A stretch of 64,000 nucleotides of DNA from JACDAN01 sp963847235 (lineage in GTDB: Bacteria; Actinomycetota; Thermoleophilia; Gaiellales; Gaiellaceae), in assembly GCA_963847235.1 (NCBI GenBank), contig CAWJYU010000004.1, positions 427,677 to 491,676 on the forward strand, read 5' to 3'. Shown in pieces: positions 17,715 to 26,208 of this stretch; positions within the stretch are counted from its first letter, which is position 1; the number at the start of each line of letters is the position of its first letter. A program made the position numbers and the translations under genes. The notes under the pieces were generated by a model that saw only the letters and a list, made by a program, of their open reading frames with translations, made no database searches and had not been told where the DNA came from.

Positions 17715-19369
17715 ACCTCCACTATGACCGGCAGGATCATGGGGCGTCTACCGGTTCTGTCGTAAATCAGCTGCCCCACTGCATCGTGTAAGTGCTCCTG
17801 GAGCAGCTTGATCTCCCGGACGTTCTGGCCGAGGAGCTCGCGGAGGACGCGGTTGGCCTCCTCGCGCGTCTCCTCCATGAGCGGGCCCGGCTCGGAGAGG
17901 CCGCGCGCGATCAGCTCAGGCATCGCCGCGGGGCTGCCGTTCGACCCCGCGATGGTCGCGACGATGATCAGGACGCCGTCCTCGGAGAGCGTCCGCCGGT
18001 CGCGCAGCGCGACGTCCTTCACGTCGCCGACGCCGAGGCCGTCCACGAAGGTGACGCCCGCCTGGATCTGGTCGACGATCCGCGGGCCGCTCTTCGTGAG
18101 CTCGACGACGGTGCCGTTCTCCGTCAGGACGATCGACGACGCCGGCACACCGCTCTCCTGCGCAAGGCGCCCGTGCGCAGCCAGCATCCGGAACTCGCCG
18201 TGCACCGGCATCACGGCCTTCGGCCGGACGAGCCCCAGCATGGTCCGCAGCTCCTCCACGTGGCCGTGGCCGGACACATGGACGGGCGCGTTCTCCTGGT
18301 GGAGCACCTCGGCGCCGAGCTTCGCGAGCTGGTTGATCGAGTCGTGCACGCGGAGCTCGTTCCCGGGAACCGGCCGCGCGGAGAGGATCACGGTGTCGCC
18401 CCGCTCCACGAACACCGACCGGTGGTCGTTGTAGGCGATGCGGGTCAGCGCCGACATCGGCTCACCCTGGCTGCCCGTGCAGAGGATCAGCACCTCGTGC
18501 GGCTGGTACTGGTCGAGCTCGTTCGGCCGGATCAGCGTGTCTTCGGGAACCTCCACGTAGCCGAGATTCCGCGAGATGTTCATGTTCTTGCGCATCGAGC
18601 GGCCGACGACGGCGACCTTGCGACCCACCTGGACGGCGACGTCGATCGCCTGCTGCATGCGGTGGACGTTCGACGCGAAGCACGCGATCAGGACGCGGCC
18701 CTGGAGCCGCGGGATGATCTGCTGGAACGCCTCACCGACGAGCCGCTCGGAGCCGGTGACGCCGGGGCGCTCGGCGTTCGTGGAGTCGCCGAGCATGAGG
18801 TCGACGCCCTGCGAGCCGAGCTCGGCGAGGCGGCCGACGTCGGTGCGCAGGCCGTCCACGGGCGTGTGGTCGAGCTTCCAGTCGCCGGTGTGGAGCACCC
18901 GGCCGGCGGGCGTCTCCAGCACGACCGCGACGGCGTCGGGGACCGAATGTGCGACACGGACGAAGCCGATGCGGAAACCGCCGATCTGTACGGGGTCTTC
19001 CTCCGGTTGCGCCTCCTTGAGGTCGACGGCGTTCAGGAGCCCGTGCTCATCGAGCCGTGACTGGGCCAGGCCAAGTGTCAGCCGAGTGCCCCAGACCTCG
19101 GGCACCGGGACCTCGCGGAGAAGGTACGGAAGCGCGCCGACGTGATCCTCGTGCGAGTGCGTGAGGACGACAGCCCGGACGCGATCCTTGCGGTCGGCGA
19201 GGTACGACATGTCCGGGAGGATCAGGTCGACGCCGAGATGCTCGTCCCTCGGGAACGCGAGGCCGGCGTCGACGACGACGATGTCGTCGTCGAGCTCGTA
19301 GACGGTCAGGTTCTTCCCGACCTCGCCGACTCCGCCGAGCGGGATGATGCGAAGAGTCTCGCCAGCCAC
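17711..19369 (-). CDS. rnj: Ribonuclease J
   Basis: Metallo-beta-lactamase/beta-CASP ribonuclease with 5'-3' exonuclease and endonuclease activity in mRNA decay and rRNA maturation. It opens with LGGVGEVGKNLTVYE, carries the metal motif LTHSHEDHVGALPYLL near residue 75, TGSQGEPMSAL in the beta-CASP region, HVSGHGHVEELRTML and MPVHGEFRML. At 552 residues it has normal length. The GTG start lies seven bases after a TAGAGT -10-like box, suggesting a leaderless message. It follows dapA, a common actinobacterial order. Confidence 0.97.
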   Translation of the reverse strand: MAGETLRIIPLGGVGEVGKNLTVYELDDDIVVVDAGLAFPRDEHLGVDLILPDMSYLADRKDRVRAVVLTHSHEDHVGALPYLLREVPVPEVWGTRLTLGLAQSRLDEHGLLNAVDLKEAQPEEDPVQIGGFRIGFVRVAHSVPDAVAVVLETPAGRVLHTGDWKLDHTPVDGLRTDVGRLAELGSQGVDLMLGDSTNAERPGVTGSERLVGEAFQQIIPRLQGRVLIACFASNVHRMQQAIDVAVQVGRKVAVVGRSMRKNMNISRNLGYVEVPEDTLIRPNELDQYQPHEVLILCTGSQGEPMSALTRIAYNDHRSVFVERGDTVILSARPVPGNELRVHDSINQLAKLGAEVLHQENAPVHVSGHGHVEELRTMLGLVRPKAVMPVHGEFRMLAAHGRLAQESGVPASSIVLTENGTVVELTKSGPRIVDQIQAGVTFVDGLGVGDVKDVALRDRRTLSEDGVLIIVATIAGSNGSPAAMPELIARGLSEPGPLMEETREEANRVLRELLGQNVREIKLLQEHLHDAVGQLIYDRTGRRPMILPVIVEV

Positions 19370-19376
19370 GGTGTGG

Positions 19377-19382
19377 ACTCTA
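19377..19382 (-). promoter_or_regulatory. Probable -10 box of rnj (leaderless)
   Basis: TAGAGT on the minus strand ends seven bases before the GTG start of rnj. A start seven bases after a -10 box is what a leaderless message would show. No clear -35 box is visible. Confidence 0.45.
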
Positions 19383-19399
19383 CTCCCGGCCCCCGGGAG
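19383..19399 (-). terminator. GC-rich hairpin between dapA and rnj
   Basis: CTCCCGG/CCGGGAG with a three-base loop, 13 bp after the dapA stop. There is no U-tract, so it is at best a weak terminator or an mRNA-stabilising hairpin. Confidence 0.35.
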
Positions 19400-19411
19400 G
19401 GTTGCGGTTAC

Positions 19412-20296
19412 CTAGACCGCGGCAGGTTGGAGCGCGCCGAGCCGCTGCAGGCAGGCGCGGATCGTGTCCTGTTCCTCGTCGGTCGCCTCGACCATCGGCA
19501 GGCGGAGGCCGCCCACGTCGTGCCCGAGGAGGTTCAGCGCGGCCTTGATCCCGATCGGGCCGACGGTGACGCCGAGGATCTCGTAGGCCGGCGCGAGCTC
19601 CTCGTCGATCTGCCGGGCCCGCTCGACGTCGCCGGCGCGGAAGGCCTGCAGCTGCTCCTTCACCTGCGGCCCGACGACGTGCGTGTGGACGCAGATCCCG
19701 CCGGTGCCTCCGACCTCGAGGAACGGCAGCAGGATGTTGTCGTCGCCCGCGTAGAGCGCGAGGCCCGTCTCGTCGACGATGCGACGCGCGTCCTCGAGGT
19801 CGTCCCAGGCCTGCTTCACGCCCACGACGTTCGGGATCTCGGCCAGCTCGGCCAGCGTCTCGACAGTGACGAGGTTCACGACGCGCGCCGGGATGTTGTA
19901 GTAGACGATTGGTTTGTCCGTCACGGACGCAATCGCCTTCACGTGCTCGACGATGCCGCGCGGCGGCGGCTTGTTGTAGTACGGCGTGACGATCAGGAAC
20001 CCGTCGACGCCGAGCTCGTGCGTCTTCGCCGTCAGGTGCACGGAGTGGCGGGTGTCATACGTTCCTGTGCCCGCGATCACCGTCGCCCGGTCGCCGATCG
20101 TCTCGACGGCGGCCGAGTAGAGGGAGAACCGCTCGTCGTCGGTCAAGGTCGGCGACTCGCCGGTGGTCCCGGTGACGACGAGCCCGTCGGAGCCGTTCTC
20201 GACGAGGAACGCGGCGAGCTCGCGGAACTTCGGAAGGTTCACCGCGCCGTCGGCGTCGAACGGCGTCACGCTGGCGGTCAGGATTTCGCCGAGCAC
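19412..20296 (-). CDS. dapA: 4-hydroxy-tetrahydrodipicolinate synthase
   Basis: Condenses pyruvate with aspartate semialdehyde, the first committed step to diaminopimelate and lysine. The TIM-barrel protein of 294 residues carries TGTTGESPTLTDDE (pyruvate-binding region), VTPYYNKPPPRG with the catalytic Tyr, and GVKQAWDDLEDA with the Schiff-base Lys. The GTG start lies six bases downstream of a TAAGAT box that overlaps the stop of the small lipoprotein gene. dapB, the next enzyme of the pathway, is encoded 1.5 kb upstream. Confidence 0.97.
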   Translation of the reverse strand: MLGEILTASVTPFDADGAVNLPKFRELAAFLVENGSDGLVVTGTTGESPTLTDDERFSLYSAAVETIGDRATVIAGTGTYDTRHSVHLTAKTHELGVDGFLIVTPYYNKPPPRGIVEHVKAIASVTDKPIVYYNIPARVVNLVTVETLAELAEIPNVVGVKQAWDDLEDARRIVDETGLALYAGDDNILLPFLEVGGTGGICVHTHVVGPQVKEQLQAFRAGDVERARQIDEELAPAYEILGVTVGPIGIKAALNLLGHDVGGLRLPMVEATDEEQDTIRACLQRLGALQPAAV

Positions 20297-20302
20297 GCTT
20301 CG

Positions 20303-20308
20303 ATCTTA
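20303..20308 (-). promoter_or_regulatory. Probable -10 box of dapA (leaderless)
   Basis: TAAGAT on the minus strand ends six bases before the dapA GTG start and overlaps the TAA stop of the preceding small gene. The spacing suits a leaderless transcript. A GGAG slightly further upstream could instead act as a ribosome-binding site on a longer message. Confidence 0.4.
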
Positions 20309-20497
20309 CTCCGGGCCGGCGGAGTCTCCTCTGCGGCAGAGCTGGAAGCCCGCGTCGTTGTCGTCGAACTGCCGGCTGCAGTCGGGCTCTCGACTCCCGC
20401 CGGCGGGCGGTGTTCTCGTGGGGCCGGCATCCGGGACAGCCGCCAGCCCGGGCGCGCATCCAGTCGCGATGACGGCAAGAACGGCCGCAAGGGTCAC
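20306..20497 (-). CDS. Small putative lipoprotein
   Basis: A 63-residue reading frame starting with GTG inside the stop of the MerB-like gene. It has a hydrophobic leader TLAAVLAVIATGC that ends in a lipobox-like ATGC, so Cys14 would be lipidated, followed by a short proline-rich and then acidic region with two more cysteines (REPDCSRQF; GFQLCRRGD). I do not recognise a family. Tight coupling to the MerB-like gene suggests co-expression. It is short, so it could also be chance; the lipobox and overlap favour a real gene. Confidence 0.5.
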   Translation of the reverse strand: MTLAAVLAVIATGCAPGLAAVPDAGPTRTPPAGGSREPDCSRQFDDNDAGFQLCRRGDSAGPE

Positions 20498-21156
20498 ACG
20501 AGCTTCCAGAACTCCCCCTTCAGGCCGAGGTCGTCGAACACAGCTTGCGCCTCCTCGGGCGTGCGACGGCGCCAGGCAGCGCTGAGGCGGTCGCGGTACC
20601 ACGCCTCTGCGAGCCGCCAGGCCGTCTCGAGCGGGAAGGCCGCGCCTCGCGCCAGGCCCGTCTGCTCGCACCAGCGATCGACGTGCGCTTCCGACCGGAA
20701 GGCCAGCATCGTCGCTCAGGTGAAGCCGATGTTGTCCCACCAACGCGCGGCCGGCACCGCGAAGTGCGCAAGCCCGTCTGCTTCGACGAGCTCGCCGTCC
20801 TCCACGCGGAGCGTGATCGGGTCGTCGCAGTCCGGGCACTGCGTCTCGACCGTCCCCTCGTCGCCGAGCATCGAGACGACGCCGAGCCCGTCCCAGACAC
20901 AGTTGCCCCAGAACTCTCCGCGTGGCGTCTGGACGCGAAACGCCGTGGGGACTGCTGAGAGCGGTGCAGCCATCCAGACCTGAGTCGTCCCGGGCATCAG
21001 GACGATGGTGTGGGCCTCGTGCATCCGGCGGTAGGACGCTTCCGCCTCCGCGAGTGAGATCCCGAGCATCTCGGCCACGTCGTCTGGGCTCGGTGGCTCG
21101 CCGTCCTCGACGAATCGCTCGTACAGGGCGAGCCGTACGCGGTGATCGAGCTTCAT
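20494..21156 (-). CDS. MerB-like (organomercurial lyase family) protein with in-frame TGA, candidate selenoprotein
   Basis: Read through one in-frame TGA at 20716-20718, this encodes 220 residues. The N-terminal part has a winged-helix-like region (about 1-55), PLSAVPTAFRV and NCVWDGLG (Cys86, Asp89), then CPDC and FAVPAARWWDNIGFT. After the TGA the frame continues ATMLAFRSEAHVDRW to a normal C-terminus, GEFWKLV. Known MerB enzymes use Cys96, Asp99 and Cys159; here Cys86 and Asp89 keep the CxxD spacing and the TGA falls 61 residues after Cys86, close to the 63 in MerB. A SECIS-like hairpin follows the TGA. The true substrate may not be an organomercurial. Confidence 0.75.
20679..20715 (-). 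promoter_or_regulatory. Candidate bacterial SECIS element
   Basis: Directly after the in-frame TGA the message can fold as CGACG/CGTCG (lower stem), TG/CA, a two-by-two internal loop, then CTTCC/GGAAG closed by the loop GGTC. The apical loop starts 20 bases after the TGA and begins with GG, which fits the known requirement of bacterial SECIS hairpins for a G among the first loop bases at about this distance. Folding was done by eye. Confidence 0.6.
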
Positions 21157-21185
21157 GCGCCGACCTTACCCAGGCGCGCTCGAGC

Positions 21186-21265
21186 CCAAGTAACAGAGTG
21201 TTACTAAACGCTCTAGACGCCGTCCGGAGGGCGATCGCGGGGCTTGTAACAGACTGTTACTTGCC
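21186..21265. repeat. Paired AT-rich palindromes, copy pair 2
   Basis: Two palindromes with core GTAACA-n3-TGTTAC (21190-21204 and 21246-21260) with centres 56 bp apart, in the gap between the macro-domain gene and the MerB-like gene. Read on the minus strand, the unit aligns with the pair at 16297-16373, including GGCAAGTAACA and TGTTACAAGCC. The stop codon TAA of the macro-domain gene lies inside one palindrome. Confidence 0.7.
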
Positions 21266-21784
21266 TTCCGAGCCACCGGGCGCTTCGCCTACGGCTGCCT
21301 CGAAAGCGGCCTTCGCCTCCGCGCCGTAGACGGCGTAGACGACCTGCTCGAGCGACGACGGCTGGTAGCCGCGCGCGGCCTCGACCATGATCCGGGCGCA
21401 CTCGTCGAGCGGGAATCCGCCCACGCCGGTGCCGAACGCAGGCAGTGCCAGGGACTTCGCGCCCAGGTCGTCGGCGACCCGCAGGCAGGTCTCGGTCGTC
21501 CGGCGCACCAGGTCGGCGTCGGTGCGGAGATCCTGACCCATCACGGCGCCGTGGATGACCCACTTCGCGGACAGGCGTCCGGCGCCGGTCGCGACGGCCT
21601 CGCCCACCTGGATCGGCCCTTTCGCGACCGCCTCGAGCTCGATCTCCTCGCCCCCAGCTCGCTTGATCGCGCCCGCCACGCCGGCGCCCATCCAGAGGGC
21701 GTTGTTTGCGGCATTGGCGATCGCGTCGACGTCGAGCGCGGTGATGTCTCCGTCCACGACCGAGAGCTCAGTCAAGCAGCTCAT
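21257..21784 (-). CDS. Macro-domain protein (ADP-ribose binding)
   Basis: A single macro domain of 175 residues. Family features are VVDGDITALDVDAIANAANNAL, with the NAAN motif that contacts the distal ribose, GAGVAGAIKRAGG, the phosphate loop SLALPAFGTGVGGFPLDE and a C-terminal VVYAVYG strand. Such proteins bind ADP-ribose or remove it from proteins or O-acetyl-ADP-ribose. The ATG at 21784 overlaps the dapB stop by 17 bp, so it is probably expressed with M16-dapB. Its TAA stop is supplied by an AT-rich palindrome. Confidence 0.9.
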   Translation of the reverse strand: MSCLTELSVVDGDITALDVDAIANAANNALWMGAGVAGAIKRAGGEEIELEAVAKGPIQVGEAVATGAGRLSAKWVIHGAVMGQDLRTDADLVRRTTETCLRVADDLGAKSLALPAFGTGVGGFPLDECARIMVEAARGYQPSSLEQVVYAVYGAEAKAAFEAAVGEAPGGSEGK

Positions 21785-22373
21785 CCAGGCCGACGGTGAG
21801 GCCCGGCGGAAGGCTCGGGAGCCTCTCCAGCGCGAGCAGCACGCCCGGCGCGTATGCCTCGCGGTTGAAGGCGTCGTGGCGGATCGTGAGCAGCTGGCCG
21901 TCGCCGCCGAACAGCACCTCTTGGTGCGCGACGAGGCCGGGCAGGCGCACGGAGTGGATCTCGGCGCCGCCGATGCGCTCCGCCGTCGCCTTGGCGGTCC
22001 CGGAGGGTGCGTCCTTCTTCGCCTCGCCGTGGAGCTCGACGATCTCGGCGCGCGGAAGATGGCGGGCGGCCTCTGCGGCGAGCCGCATCATCAGCACGGC
22101 GCCGATCGCGAAGTTCGGCGCGTAGAACAGCGCTACGCCCTTGTCCTCGGCAACCTCCGCGAGGCTGGTCGGATCCCACCCGGTCGTCCCGACGACGCAC
22201 GGGATTCCGCGCTCCAGCGCCGCTCTGACGTTCTCGACGACCGCATCCGGCGCCGTGAAGTCGACCAGCGCCTCGGCGTCGTCGAGCTCGACCAGGTCGT
22301 GTCCTGCGGCCTCCAGGGCGGGCGCCAGAGCCGATCCGACCTTGCCTCCGCGCCCCTGGAGCGCGACCTTCAC
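21768..22373 (-). CDS. dapB: 4-hydroxy-tetrahydrodipicolinate reductase, short form
   Basis: NAD(P)H-dependent reductase after DapA in diaminopimelate synthesis. It starts VKVALQGRGGKVGSAL (Rossmann glycine-rich loop), then VDFTAPDAV, VVGTTGW, YAPNFAIGAVLM and the catalytic stretch ELHGEAKKDAPSGTAKATAE. At 201 residues it is about 40 shorter than most DapB proteins, because the segment between the glycine-rich loop and VDFT is almost missing. The GTG start overlaps the M16 peptidase stop in GTGA, indicating coupling. Confidence 0.93.
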   Translation of the reverse strand: MKVALQGRGGKVGSALAPALEAAGHDLVELDDAEALVDFTAPDAVVENVRAALERGIPCVVGTTGWDPTSLAEVAEDKGVALFYAPNFAIGAVLMMRLAAEAARHLPRAEIVELHGEAKKDAPSGTAKATAERIGGAEIHSVRLPGLVAHQEVLFGGDGQLLTIRHDAFNREAYAPGVLLALERLPSLPPGLTVGLDELLD

Positions 22374-23663
22374 GCCGCGGCGGTTGCGAGCGCCGGATTG
22401 ACGCGCTCGATCGCTGCGAGGAAGCGGTCCTCGCTCGGCCCGATCCCCGCCGCCGACAGGCGCTCTGGCGCCAGCAGGACGCCGGCGAGCTCGGCCAGGC
22501 TGTCGGGCTCGACGGCGTCGATCTCGGCGATGATCCGGTCGAGCGAGAGCATCTCGGTGTCGGTGATCAGGGACTTGCCGAGCCGGCTCATCCGGCTCGA
22601 GGTCGCCTCCATCGAGAGCAGGATCCGGCCCTTCAGGTTCTCCTTCGCCCGCTCCAGCTCGTTCGGCCGGAGGTTCCCCGCCGCGACGTCTGCGATCTGC
22701 TCGGCCGCGATCTCGAGGCAGGGCCCGAGGTTCTCCTCGCGCGTGCCGACGTAGAGCCCGATCTGGCCGGTGTCCGTGTACTGCGACGCGAAGGTGTAGA
22801 CGGCGTACGCCATCCCACGCTTCTCGCGGATCTCCTGGAAGAGGCGTGAGGAGGCCGAGCCGCCGAGGATCGCGTCGAGGAGCGACGCGGCGAAGCGGCG
22901 CCGGTCCGACCGCGCGATGCCGGGCGCGGCGAGGCAGAGGTGGTACTGCTCCGTGTCCTTGCGCATGAAGCGCAGGTCGGGCGGCGGCGGCTTCACGAGC
23001 GGCGAGCGGACGCGTCTCCCCCGCGCCGGCGCCTCGCCGACCTTCGACTCCGCCTGCTCCAAGAGACCGAGCAGCGCGTTGTGGTCGAGGTTCCCGGCCG
23101 CCGCGACGACCACGTTGCCCGGGACGTACATCGAGCGGTGATACGCGGTGATGCTGCGCCGCGAGACGGACGAGATCACCTCCGCCGTCCCGATCACCGG
23201 CCGTCCGAGCGGATGGTGGCCGAAGACCGCCTCGGCGATCAGGTCGTGGACGAGCTCCTGCGGCTGGTCCTCGTACATCGCGATCTCCTCGAGCACGACC
23301 TCGCGCTCGGAATCCACCTCGGCGAAGACCGGCGCGTAGACCATGTCGCTCATGACGTCGATCGCCTCGTCGAGGTGGTGGTCGGCCACCCGGGCGTAGA
23401 CGACCGTGTGCTCGCGAGACGTGGCGGCGTTCAGCTCGCCACCCATGGCGTCGAAGACCTCGGCGATCTCCTGTGCGCTGTACTTCTCGGTGCCCTTGAA
23501 GAGCAGGTGCTCGATGAAGTGCGAGACGCCGGCGCGCTCGTCGCGCTCGTCCCGCGAGCCGGCACCGATCCAGAACCCGAGCGCGACCGACCTGAACGTG
23601 CGTCAGCCGCTCGGTGACGACGCGCTGGCCGGAGTCGAGCTCGGAGAGGACGTACTTCTGCAT
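22370..23663 (-). CDS. M16-family zinc peptidase (frame break)
   Basis: Insulinase/processing-peptidase-like zinc protease of the type found between pnp and dapB in many Gram-positive bacteria. The N-terminus MQKYVLSELDSGQRVVTERL and, in another frame, SVALGFWIGAGSRDE and the inverted zinc motif GVSHFIEHLLFKG are visible, followed by AMGGELNAATSREHTVVYARV and a distal VLEEIAMYEDQP. One extra T near 23594 separates the first 23 codons from the rest. With it removed the reading is THVRSVALGFW, as expected. The GTGA overlap with dapB suggests one operon. Confidence 0.9.
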
Positions 23664-23688
23664 GGGCGGATCGTAGGGGAGAACGAAC

Positions 23689-23710
23689 GGGGGCGGCTCT
23701 CGCCGCCCCC
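23689..23710 (-). terminator. Probable intrinsic terminator downstream of pnp
   Basis: A nine-base-pair stem GGGGGCGGC/GCCGCCCCC closed by the tetraloop GAGA on the minus strand, followed by GTTCGTTCT. The U-tract is weak but the stem is very strong. It would separate pnp from the M16-dapB unit. Confidence 0.6.
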
Positions 23711-23729
23711 GTTTCAAGCCCTTCCCGAC

Positions 23730-26204
23730 CTAGCGGCCGCGGTCCCGGCCGCCGCGGCCGCGACCCCGGTCGCCGTCCCGGCGCGGCGGACGCTCCTCCC
23801 GCGGCCGCTCGGGCGCGTCCTTGGCGCGCTCGATCAGCTCCTCGGGCGAGACCATCCCGCCGTTCTCGTGCTTGTTGACGAGCTTGAGGCCGATGCGGCC
23901 CCGCTCCTTGTCGACCTCCTGCACGACGACGTCCAGGACGTCTCCGCGGTTGATCACGTCCTCGATGTGGCCGACCCGCCCGGGGCCGACGTTCGAGACG
24001 TGGAGGAGGCCGTCGGTGCCCTTCTTGAGCTCGACGAACGCGCCGAACTGGGTCGTCTTCACGACCTTGCCCGTGTAGGTGTCCCCCACCTCGGGCTCCT
24101 TCGTCAGCGCGTCGATCGCCGCCATCGCCGCCTCCGCGTTCTTGCCCTCGGTGGCGTAGATGAGGATCGTGCCGTCCTCCTCGATGTCGATCTGGACGTC
24201 GTAGTCGGCCTCGAGCGAGCGGATCGTCTCGCCGCCCTTGCCGATGACCATCCCGATGAACTCCGGGTTGATCTTGATCGTCGAGATCCGGGGAGCGTGG
24301 TCGCGGAGCTGCTCGCGCGACTCCGGGATCGCCTCCAGCATCTGGTCGAGGATGAACTCACGGGCCTCCTTGGCCTGGGTGAGCGCGTTCCGCATGATCT
24401 CCTGCGTGACGCCGGTGATCTTGATGTCCATCTGGAGCGCGGTCACACCCTCACGGGTGCCGGCGACCTTGAAGTCCATGTCGCCCAGGTGGTCCTCCGC
24501 GCCCTGGATGTCCGTCAGGATCACGTAGTCGTCGCCCTCCTTGACGAGGCCCATTGCGATGCCCGCGACCGGCGCCTTGATCGGCGCGCCGGCGTCCATC
24601 AGGGCGAGCGTCGAGCCGCAGACCGATCCCATGGACGACGAGCCGTTCGACTCGAGCGTCTCGGAGACGATGCGGATCGTGTACGGGAACTCGTCCGGCG
24701 GCGGGATGACCGCCTCGAGCGCCCGCTGCGCGAGCGCGCCGTGGCCGATGTCACGCCGCTTCGGGCCCCGCATGAAGCCGGTCTCGCCGACCGAGTAGGG
24801 CGGGAAGTTGTAGTGGTGCATGAACCGCCGCTCCTGCTCGAGGGAGAGGTCGTCGATCCGCTGACCCTCCTTGGCGGTGCCGAGCGTGAGGAGCGACATG
24901 ATCTGCGTCTGGCCCCGCGTGAACAGCGCGGAGCCGTGGGTTCTGGCGGAAACGCCGACCTCGCACTCGATCGCGCGGATCTCGTCGGCGGCGCGGCCGT
25001 CCGGCCGGCGCTTGTCGACGGCGATCTTCTGCCGGACGAGTTGCTTGTAGATCGACTCGGCCGCGCGCTTGACGAACTGGCGAGTGAGACCGTCCTTGAC
25101 CGCAGGCGCGTCTCCGTCGACTGTCGCCGGCCCGACCGGGAACGGCAGCTCGACCGTGTCGATGATGCGGTCGAAGAGCAGCGCCCGCTTCGCCGACTTG
25201 AGCTCCTTCGAGTCCTGCTCGGCCTCGGTCAGCGCCTTCAGGTCGTCCTCGAAGTGCTGACGGACAGGCTCCTCGACGACCGCCAGGCGGCTCTTCTCGA
25301 GCAGCATGTCCAGCGACATCTTGTGCTGGAGCTGCTTGAGGATGTCGTCCTCAGTCGAGCCCATGTCGAGCGGCGGGCACTCTTCGAGCAGGATCTCCTC
25401 GACGATCGCGCTGCCCTCACGCAGGCCCTCGTCGAGGATCCGCTGGCGGATCCGGCCGCCGAATCGCTCCTCGAGGTCGGTCGTGAGCTGCGGGTCGAGC
25501 CACTTGTCCTTGCCGACCTGCTCGCGGAGCTCCTCCTGGATCTCGCAGATCTTGACGATCTCGGCGTGCGCGAGCTCGAGCGCTTCGAGGAGCAGGTCCT
25601 CGGGGATCTCCTGCGCGCCCGCCTCGACCATCGTCAGCCCTTCCTTCGTGCCGACGACGATCAGGTCGAGGGTGCTCTCCTCCATCTCCTGCAGCGTCGG
25701 GTTCACGGTCAGCTCACCCTCGAGCTGTGCGATGCGGACGGCTCCCACCGGGCCGATGAACGGCAGCGGCGAGATCATCAGCGCGGCAGACGCCCCGTTG
25801 AGACAGAGGATGTCGTGCGGGATGACCATGTCCGCCGACAGGACGGTGCAGATCACCTGCACCTCGTTCTTGTAGCCCTTCGGCCACAGCGGCCGGATCG
25901 GGCGGTCGATCATCCGCGCGGTCAGGATCGCCCGCTCGGTCGGGCGCCCCTCGCGCTTGAAGAAGCCGCCGGGGATCTTGCCCGCGGCGTACATCCGCTC
26001 CTCGACGTCGACGGTGAGCGGGAAGAAGTCGGCGCCCTCGCGGGCCTCCATCCGGCCCTGGGCCGTCGACAGCACCATCGTGTCGCCCGAGCGCACGACC
26101 ACGGCGCCGTCGGCCTGCTTGGCCAGCTTCCCCGTCTCGAAAGAAAGTTCCTGCCCGCCGATCTCGACCGAGACTCGGGTCGGGCCCTGTACTGCGATGC
26201 TCAT
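23730..26204 (-). CDS. pnp: Polynucleotide phosphorylase
   Basis: Phosphorolytic 3'-5' exoribonuclease. The 824-residue protein has two RNase PH domains, with FFPLTVDVEERMYAAGKIPGG and the FSVRE-region equivalents, a helical linker, a KH domain (about 640-705, PEFIGMVIGKGGETIR) and an S1 domain (about 707-776, GDTYTGKVVKTTQFGAFVEL). It is longer than the usual 700-750 because of a C-terminal tail rich in Arg, Gly and Asp that may bind RNA. GGAGG lies five bases before the ATG but can be hidden in a hairpin. It follows rpsO in the classical order. Confidence 0.98.
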   Translation of the reverse strand: MSIAVQGPTRVSVEIGGQELSFETGKLAKQADGAVVVRSGDTMVLSTAQGRMEAREGADFFPLTVDVEERMYAAGKIPGGFFKREGRPTERAILTARMIDRPIRPLWPKGYKNEVQVICTVLSADMVIPHDILCLNGASAALMISPLPFIGPVGAVRIAQLEGELTVNPTLQEMEESTLDLIVVGTKEGLTMVEAGAQEIPEDLLLEALELAHAEIVKICEIQEELREQVGKDKWLDPQLTTDLEERFGGRIRQRILDEGLREGSAIVEEILLEECPPLDMGSTEDDILKQLQHKMSLDMLLEKSRLAVVEEPVRQHFEDDLKALTEAEQDSKELKSAKRALLFDRIIDTVELPFPVGPATVDGDAPAVKDGLTRQFVKRAAESIYKQLVRQKIAVDKRRPDGRAADEIRAIECEVGVSARTHGSALFTRGQTQIMSLLTLGTAKEGQRIDDLSLEQERRFMHHYNFPPYSVGETGFMRGPKRRDIGHGALAQRALEAVIPPPDEFPYTIRIVSETLESNGSSSMGSVCGSTLALMDAGAPIKAPVAGIAMGLVKEGDDYVILTDIQGAEDHLGDMDFKVAGTREGVTALQMDIKITGVTQEIMRNALTQAKEAREFILDQMLEAIPESREQLRDHAPRISTIKINPEFIGMVIGKGGETIRSLEADYDVQIDIEEDGTILIYATEGKNAEAAMAAIDALTKEPEVGDTYTGKVVKTTQFGAFVELKKGTDGLLHVSNVGPGRVGHIEDVINRGDVLDVVVQEVDKERGRIGLKLVNKHENGGMVSPEELIERAKDAPERPREERPPRRDGDRGRGRGGRDRGR

Positions 26205-26208
26205 CTGT

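Noticed and set aside
20716..20718. The MerB-like TGA as an ordinary stop, with a separate downstream gene at 20494-20709
   Set aside because: The downstream part continues the same family fold without a ribosome-binding site and begins within a conserved block, so two independent genes are unlikely; a base error remains possible and is stated in the finding.
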